Assembly (NCBI GenBank): GCA_002633005.1
Contig: NMRA01000056.1
Location: 565,165-629,164 of the forward strand
Origin: Phoronis australis
Lineage: Eukaryota > Phoronida > Phoronidae
DNA length: 64,000 nucleotides
Direction of reading: 5' to 3'
In this document: one piece after another, positions 59,527 to 64,000 of the stretch
Position numbering within the stretch: position 1 is the first letter of the stretch
How the letters are laid out: the number at the start of each line of letters is the position of its first letter
Made by a program: the position numbers and the translations under genes
The notes under the pieces: generated by a model
What the model saw: the letters and a program-made list of their open reading frames with translations, nothing else
Databases searched by the model: none
Told to the model about the DNA's origin: nothing

Positions 59527-62444
59527 GAACTGATAGTTAGTCTATCCTTGAGAACATGCTCGGTGCATGCCAATTTGTGGAGACTGATTTCAAACAAAAA
59601 CCAACTTCCTATTCTGCCGAAGACTTGGAACCGTCTCAAATTTGACAAAGAGACGAACTGAGGCCAATTTCATAAAGGTGAGTAGTCTAAAGTTGTTTCT
59701 GTGATGGAACCCGGGCCCGGTCTCCAATCTTTTTACTCGAAATGGAACTCGAAATTAGGTTTGGCATTTTCTACTCTACTTTTGGGCGAACGCAAGATAA
59801 GTGTCTATTATTCTATGCTCGAGTACACAATAACTTACGTAGATAATTTATTGCCCTTAGTTCACAGTTTGTAAACCCAATATTAAAGCAATAAGTTCGA
59901 GTTTGAACTCGAAATTTCGTGTTTTTAGTCGAGTTTGTAGCACGAATATAAGGGTCTTCAAGGGCAAACTTGAACTAGAAACTCCTATGCATAAACTATA
60001 ATGTATTCGAGCACAGTCTGATAACCAATTATCTTAAGTTCGCACAAAAGGAGCAGAAAAATTGCCAAAAATAGTTTCGAGATCGTTTCGAGTACAAAGA
60101 TTAGAGACCGGGCCCCGGTTTGTAGCGTACCTTAAATTTTCATTGTGGGCAACACCGTTTTGAAGCCAAACATAAGCAAAACCCGTTGATACAATGCGCA
60201 TTCAATACAAAGTTAGTTCATTTCCGTGTAACGTAATCATGTACATACTACATATACTTGTACATTATAATGAAGTACGATTGGTGACAAATTGTATCGA
60301 ATGAATGTGGTTTCATACTTCTCAGTAATCCGTGAATCCTACCTTTTCATCGTACCATAACATGTTTAGTACGATGGCTCTCCGCTAAGATTTCTCCTCT
60401 AATTCCGTATATCATACGGTATTAGCTCTTTTATAAGAGGAAACGGGTGTCTATTCCTTTCTGCAGTGAGCTGAATGTGGGTGGATGAAAAGAAAAAGAT
60501 GATACAAATTGGTCATAGTAGGCCTATTTGACAAAAAATGACTTTAAACAGTACATTAGGTTGTGAATTGTGGTGTGAAAAGTGTTACCTCTCGGAAGTT
60601 CTCTGTTTGTTGTGCAGTGTACCCAATCTGTCTGGAGCGAATAACCGAAGCCTGAAACAACAACAGATAATGATCAATGTGTACATATATTGTGTTTACT
60701 GCCCAGTCTACCAAAGAAGTACACCGTTTACATTAAAAACAAGTTGACACGGATCAGCTGACAGGGAAGCAAAAGATCAGCTGATGTGTGAACAGAACTG
60801 ATACGGAGCAAACTGACACAGCTGTGACAATTTTTGTCCCCCGTTTATAAGGTAGAGTAAGTTGCGATCGGTCATCTTGCTTCCGGTGAACCATACGACT
60901 AAACACGAAGTCAAAAACAAGGAGTATGGTCTATACTGACATGCAAATTCAGGAAAAAAGTCCAAGTCGACTGTGGTATCAAGCGTTTCGTTTTAGGTGG
61001 GGAAAACAGTTGAATTCGAAAACAGTTTCGAATATAAGGGCATTAAGGACATTCGCCTGTGCTGTAAAATTGTTCCTGTGTCGGAATTTAGGTGTATGTA
61101 TTTAACTACGAAATATTTGGGTAAAACCAAGGAAAGGTTCTGAAATAGCATTTGAGTTAATGCTGACATAGTCGTTACACAAATGCGGAAAGTGTCGCAT
61201 TTTCTATTAAATAAACTGAGATTTATTGGAATGCAAAAATGACAATGGGCGCGTAAAAATTCAGTTTGACATGCACGTTCACAAGGGACTCCCACGTATA
61301 GGTGACTCTTTGTTGTAGGAGCATGTGTGAGCAACCATTTTTGAAAAAGACTCCATATTACGAGTCCGCATGGCTACGGCGGCATCGAAAGACAGTTGCG
61401 TCTCATTTTCTATTTTTCCTTAAAAGTGCCAACTTTCTCATCTCCAGGCCCAGAGTTAGTGGTGTCACAGCTTTCCAAAAAATCGCCGACAAAATTTTAT
61501 TTCTGGGGGCCAGAAGCATCTAACTCTGGGGACCAAGACAGATGAGACAAATGGAAGAAAATCTTAGAGCGAGAGTTTGTTGCAATGTCATAGTAAATAA
61601 GGCTCGAAGAAAAGAACACCTCAAGGCTTGCTGTATCGTTCACTAAAGTAGAACATGAGAAAACGTCAAATTAATTTCAAGAGTTGAGTTAAGACCTCGG
61701 CCTCGGAAAGAAATATGGCGGCAGAAACATTTTCTTCGTACGCCAACACAAGCGTGCATTATCTTATTGGCACATGGCAGAATAATTTCCACCTAGTTTC
61801 CACAAATGGGTATTTCCCGGTGACAAAAGAAGGAAATCATCGTGTAATATCGGGGATCAAAAACAATGCCACATGACCTCTTACGTCTTACTCATTTATC
61901 CAGTAATCGAGACTTTTCTTAGCGGGAAGGGGGAGGTGTTCACAAACCACAAATGTCGCAATGATTCGTCACTCTTTTATGCCAACCTGATCTGCGTTGC
62001 GAAGACCCAAGAATATCTCGAAAACGCAAGACTTCTCGAGATATGACCACGCTTTGCAGCCGAAGTCATGCTCTGCAACCGAAGCCATGCTTTGCAACAG
62101 AAGCATGTGATTTTTCGCGAGTTCCTTACGTCTACATAACACAGCTATAATATGGATAGCTAACGTAATACATATACTGAACCCTTAAAAATATAGTTGA
62201 ATAGGAATATTAATTTCTGATCGTAAGTAAGGCAACAACAATTTTTATTAACTGGATCAAACAGATGACCATTTTCAAAAACATATTTCGGTTTCATTAA
62301 TAGGAACGTCCTAGTACAGGCATTTTCAACACCTGTTAATGACACATTTACCCCTAACTTCGTAGTTTTAAAAGCTTTTAATCTTACTCGGTTCTTTCCA
62401 AAACTATGTTTTTGTTTGGACTCACTAAACATCGCCTTTTCCAT
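50156..62444 (-). CDS. Uncharacterised lysine-rich protein, eight-exon model
   Basis: Exons 62352-62444, 60589-60651, 59269-59379, 58158-58347, 53120-53442, 52594-52630, 51682-51854 and 50156-50359 join in frame to 397 codons plus stop. Most joints have good GT..AG signals and matching phases, including three split codons. I do not recognise the family. The protein is hydrophilic and rich in Lys, Arg, Glu and Pro. It has no signal peptide or membrane segment, and is probably cytoplasmic or cytoskeletal. Recognisable stretches are KKRPPSNKIKNIIREGIWLL, LFVNWRKRQYLPFSLQVELR, YLKICEENVDDVTKSPY, KEKKRGRSPPPLK, MLNFFAWNPPRPDIPDEP and SPSDPKKYHPLVKRLHEDEG. The last five exons are well supported. 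The first (62352-62444) and the third (AAG acceptor) are weaker. Introns are filled with repeats. Confidence 0.75.
51682..51854 (-). CDS. Uncharacterised gene, exon 7
   Basis: The acceptor is CTTTTACAG and the donor GTAAGC. It encodes IRFSDVQYESTKLHYPRRHM, the tryptophan- and proline-rich LNFFAWNPPRPDIPDEPKYE and a basic end WKVHRELREK. Confidence 0.88.
51953..52396. mobile_element. MITE with TACCGGGATTT termini and AAACGCCC palindromes
   Basis: TACCGGGATTTTCCGTAGAT and its inverted partner (27 bp, two mismatches) bound 444 bp. The outermost TA at each end could be a TA target duplication, as in Tc1/mariner elements. Inside are palindromes of one type, including AAACGCCCATGGGCGTTT (52345-52362, exact), one at about 52302-52325 and one at about 52029-52050. 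It lies in the intron between exons 6 and 7. Confidence 0.75.
52594..52630 (-). CDS. Uncharacterised gene, exon 6 (37 nt)
   Basis: A small exon after ATTACAG, encoding TLKEIPEPAKKK, with donor GTAACA. It leaves one base (G) that makes Glu with the next exon. The exact phase fit on both sides supports it. Confidence 0.78.
53120..53442 (-). CDS. Uncharacterised gene, exon 5
   Basis: The largest exon, 323 nt. It encodes VTIKPPDQRKPRTSINEIND, FVNWRKRQYLPFSLQVELRA, KLNSDKKIVLEYLKICEENV, RNPILLPEYRELAKTLKEKK and RGRSPPPLK. The acceptor is CGTTACAG and the donor GTAATA. The RSPPP end resembles a proline-directed phosphorylation site. Confidence 0.88.
53868..53902. mobile_element. Fragment of the GGCGGCGC mini-element
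   Basis: It matches the beginning of the elements at 49040-49185 (GGCGGCGCTGCACTGAAAAA then GTGGGGCTATAG). Confidence 0.45.
54154..54379 (+). pseudogene. Frameshifted C2H2 zinc-finger remnant
   Basis: One frame has MRQELFTNSKTRHEASSSG and KSIQCPICDQRFTERVSLRR with HCVT. After a one-base frame change near 54290 a second frame continues with DTRFCGECGMPCKQYASFYR, HIKQKRHE and a stop at 54377-54379. Together the two zinc-finger-like units have Cys-x2-Cys and His-x4-5-His spacing. There is no intron. It sits in an intron of the opposite-strand gene, so it is a retrocopy, a mobile-element finger or a small gene with a sequencing error. Confidence 0.5.
54803..54819 (-). promoter_or_regulatory. CTCF-like motif 1
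   Basis: The minus strand reads TGGCCACTAGGTGGCGC, close to the known CTCF core TGGCCACCAGGGGGCGC. Binding is inference. Confidence 0.45.
55211..55227 (-). promoter_or_regulatory. CTCF-like motif 2
   Basis: The minus strand reads TGGCCACCAGATGGCGC, in the same orientation as motif 1 and inside a related repeat unit. Confidence 0.45.
55464..55757. repeat. Array of six 51-bp palindromes
   Basis: Six imperfect palindromes are centred at about 55481, 55537, 55587, 55638, 55688 and 55740, a period of about 51 bp. Each has GC-rich arms of the type GGCGGGGCC and an AT core such as CTATATTAATATAG or TATACTATTATA. Arms differ between units by paired changes (for example GGCCCC..GGGGAC and GGGCCCT..AGGGCC). 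The linkers (GGCCGCCTTTCGGC and its inverse) also pair between neighbours. No family is recognised. Confidence 0.9.
55758..56994. other. Intron sequence without recognised features
   Basis: AT-rich, with two short open frames around 56222-56650 that lack any recognised motif. Confidence 0.5.
56995..57063. repeat. Cluster of TGCGTTCYCGATCGC motifs
   Basis: Three copies start at 56995, 57027 and 57049. A fourth partial copy (TTCGTTCTCGATCG) is at 57407-57421. Each holds the palindrome CGATCG. Confidence 0.7.
58158..58347 (-). CDS. Uncharacterised gene, exon 4
   Basis: The acceptor is TTTTATACAG and the donor GTAAGT. It encodes IHKLLVAELSKKRPPSNKIK, NIIREGIWLLDPELPHNVID and KPAIENFDEFIDVLKRREL. 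Phase 1 out fits exon 5 across a 4.7 kb intron. Confidence 0.88.
58591..58744. repeat. 11-bp GGTACCGGKCT minisatellite, 14 units
   Basis: Fourteen near-exact 11-bp units run from 58591, mostly alternating GGTACCGGGCT and GGTACCGGTCT. GGTACC and ACCGGT are themselves palindromes, so the array can fold in many registers. It causes long meaningless open frames on both strands. Confidence 0.95.
59269..59379 (-). CDS. Uncharacterised gene, exon 3 (tentative)
   Basis: It encodes SKVERRFQATLKYPLKEFKR, VHRSYKVQTPLPNIWKA and ends at a good donor GTGAGT in phase 0. The acceptor is a less usual TCTAAG. The sequence character is like the other exons. Confidence 0.6.
59445..59524. repeat. (TG)40 microsatellite
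   Basis: Eighty uninterrupted bases of TG. It can adopt Z-DNA and is likely polymorphic. Confidence 0.99.
59708..60120. mobile_element. MITE with GGGCCCGGTCTCYAATCTTT termini
   Basis: ACCCGGGCCCGGTCTCCAAT at the left pairs with ATTAGAGACCGGGCCCCGGT at the right, and the match continues as ACTCGAAA. The interior of about 0.35 kb is rich in CTCGAA and TTCGAG words, as in several nearby AT-rich stretches. Confidence 0.75.
60589..60651 (-). CDS. Uncharacterised gene, exon 2
   Basis: It follows GTTGTTTCAG and encodes ASVIRSRQIGYTAQQTENFR and E, then donor GTAACA. Phase 0 on both sides. Confidence 0.65.
61715..61879 (+). CDS. Small ORF, 54 codons, opposite strand
   Basis: ATGGCGGCAG in a fair start context opens a frame reading MAAETFSSYANTSVHYLIGT, WQNNFHLVSTNG and ending NNAT. 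No family is recognised. It could be a first exon of a plus-strand gene or a chance frame in intron 1 of the opposite gene. Confidence 0.15.
62352..62444 (-). CDS. Uncharacterised gene, proposed first coding exon
   Basis: The ATG at 62442-62444 lies in a good context (AACATGG). It encodes MEKAMFSESKQKHSFGKNRV, RLKAFKTTKLG and reaches a donor GTAAAT in phase 0. The frame stays open past the donor for 63 more codons, so this exon is a proposal only. Confidence 0.35.
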
Positions 62445-62499
62445 GTTATTCGACAGGTTTTCGAGATCGGTGCCGACTTGCGGTCGAGTTAGTCTAGCC

Positions 62500-62660
62500 A
62501 GCTACCCTGAATTCAGTAACGCTAGGACCCCGCTAAAAATAAGACTTCGCGAGAATGCGTGAGATATTGCTGTGTATTTTAAATGAGAACATGTGATTTT
62601 GGCTAGATTGTAGCGAGATCCTAATGTGGGACAAAGGGTTACTGAACTCTACCCTGGTGA
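62500..62660. mobile_element. MITE family with CAGTAACGCTAGGACC end, copy 2
   Basis: ACCCTGAATTCAGTAACGCT at the left pairs with GGGTTACTGAACTCTACCCT at the right. The interior matches 48700-48865 in reverse complement (CGTGAGATATTGC, GTGTATTTTAAATGAGAACA, GTGATTTTGGCTAGAT). Confidence 0.65.
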
Positions 62661-64000
62661 CTACCGGAAGAGACTACTGACGGGTGAGTGGCCCCCACGA
62701 CTCGCATGTAGAGATTGGATATTCACTTTCTCATGCTTCACATCTCCAGCTCAGTCATAAAAGTTTCCACCTAATCCGATTTAAGCATTATTGTTCTAGT
62801 ACGAGGTGTCTGTCTCTTATGGCTTAGAAGGTTACGCAAAATCAGGCTAAAGATAATGGCTCTCGCACAATGTGCGTACAACTCTAAGCTAAAAAATAGA
62901 AATCCGTAGCTTGCGCTGGAGCAGACTAAAATCCAGTTCAAAAGATAAAAAATCGGGCTATTAACTGTTCGCGAAACAGGTCTAGGTCCCTGGCGTTAGT
63001 CATTTGTAACGGTGAGCAAATAGTTCCGCCCTCTGGTGGCCCGTCTCTAGTTAAAGATAGCCTCATTGTTTCACATTCAAAAAGACTGTAAACCCGTCTT
63101 CAGTCTCGGAAAACAGCTTTTAATTTGGATCCCTATCGTTAAGAAGTTGTTTTCAAATAGTTCTTATGTCAAAATGCATGCGATGTATAGACTTCAAAAG
63201 TTCCGACTGTTCGTCAGAGCCGATGTTTGAGGCCAGACCCTGATACAGCGTGTCCTTTTACTCGCACAGGGTGGTCTTGAGCAAGCTCGAAATCCTTCCA
63301 TTTGAGTAAGAGACACATTGAGACCAATGTTACAGCGGTAAATGGTCTAAATTAAAAGTTACTATTCGATAGAGTGTGGCTTATCTACGCTTTATCTGCC
63401 TTACAAGTGTTTCTTGAACGTGTTTTGTTGATATATTGCCTTGTATACACATTCCGATTTTTCAGGTATGGCCCCATATTTGACTGCCGTGCGCTTCTTC
63501 TCAAAGTGTGTGTAGGCTAGTGTTTTGATACGACTTTGGCGTACGAAGCCGTACACGACAGTACAAATACGTAGATTGGAATACTGAGTGAGTATCTTAC
63601 AACCCTGGCGTTTTGAAAATCATTTATCATTGCACTATGACATATTTGTTAAGCACTGACTTGATAGACTTATGGTAGGAAACAGATGCTTTAGTTCAAT
63701 CTAGATGGTAACGTAGTCGACTACTCAGTTTGCCTATTGAAGGAACAATGTGATCTAGTGTGTTGGCCTACCCGCTTGGAAAAGAGGATTAAACACTTTG
63801 AAAACATGTTCTTTCAAATGATAGTGATTAATGTTTTACAGCGTTTACTAAGTCGATCATTATCAGTTTATAAACATGTTAACAGCATGAAAAACAAATC
63901 CAGCAGCTTGCACTTATCTCAGTAAAAATTGTCTTGTGCAGATCAGGTTGTCACAGACTACCTAATGTTGAATTGTCCGTTTTCAATGCACGTGGGCGAT
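62661..64000. other. Right end of the window
   Basis: No supported gene. A CTCF-like word lies at 63026-63041 (minus strand GGCCACCAGAGGGCGG). Confidence 0.5.

Noticed and set aside
59370-59661. Frames of alternating Cys-Val and His-Thr
   Set aside because: Translation of the (TG)40 microsatellite.
60993-61334. Minus-strand frame of 113 codons
   Set aside because: Composition is not coding-like, no recognisable motif, and the splice sites do not fit the neighbouring exons.

Overview
The window is eukaryotic: genes are split by introns of 0.4-8 kb with GT..AG borders, untranslated regions are long with AATAAA signals, and there are many small inverted-repeat transposons. The encoded proteins are animal orthologues (PTB, holocytochrome c synthase, SKP2). 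The sequence suggests a highly heterozygous invertebrate animal, perhaps a marine invertebrate such as a cephalochordate, hemichordate or mollusc. The phylum cannot be fixed from what is visible. Assembly gaps (runs of n) lie at 30820-31797 and 46792-46874, with a single n at 11731.

Layout. (1) 1-9.1 kb, plus strand: the 3' half of a polypyrimidine tract-binding protein gene (end of RRM3, linker, RRM4), with two alternative last exons that each have their own poly(A) signal. (2) 9.1-14.1 kb: spacer between convergent genes. (3) 14.1-20.5 kb, minus strand: a complete six-coding-exon HCCS gene of 268 codons. (4) 20.5-23.3 kb: divergent spacer between HCCS and SKP2, largely made of an inverted-repeat element. 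(5) 23.3-41.3 kb, plus strand: SKP2, nine coding exons and 454 codons. Exons 3-6 appear twice as a roughly 5.3 kb near-identical block on either side of the first gap. Differences in the exons are silent and the doubled reading frame would break, so this is most likely two haplotypes assembled in series. (6) 41.3-50.1 kb: gene-free and rich in mobile elements. It holds a 4.2 kb inverted-repeat element carrying a LINE-type ORF1 fragment, and a decayed Penelope-like GIY-YIG remnant. (7) 50.1-62.4 kb, minus strand: an unrecognised gene reconstructed here from eight exons whose phases agree (about 397 codons, lysine-rich). Its introns hold a frameshifted C2H2 zinc-finger remnant, an unusual array of six 51-bp palindromes, CTCF-like motifs, a GGTACC minisatellite, a (TG)40 tract and several MITEs. 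(8) 62.5-64 kb: one more MITE and otherwise nothing recognised.

The named genes do not form one pathway. PTB acts in RNA splicing, HCCS attaches haem to cytochrome c in mitochondria, and SKP2 is the substrate receptor of an SCF ubiquitin ligase. The most notable items are the alternative PTB C-termini, the palindrome array, the transposon arms carrying paired YY1-like and DR1-like motifs, and the unrecognised lysine-rich gene.
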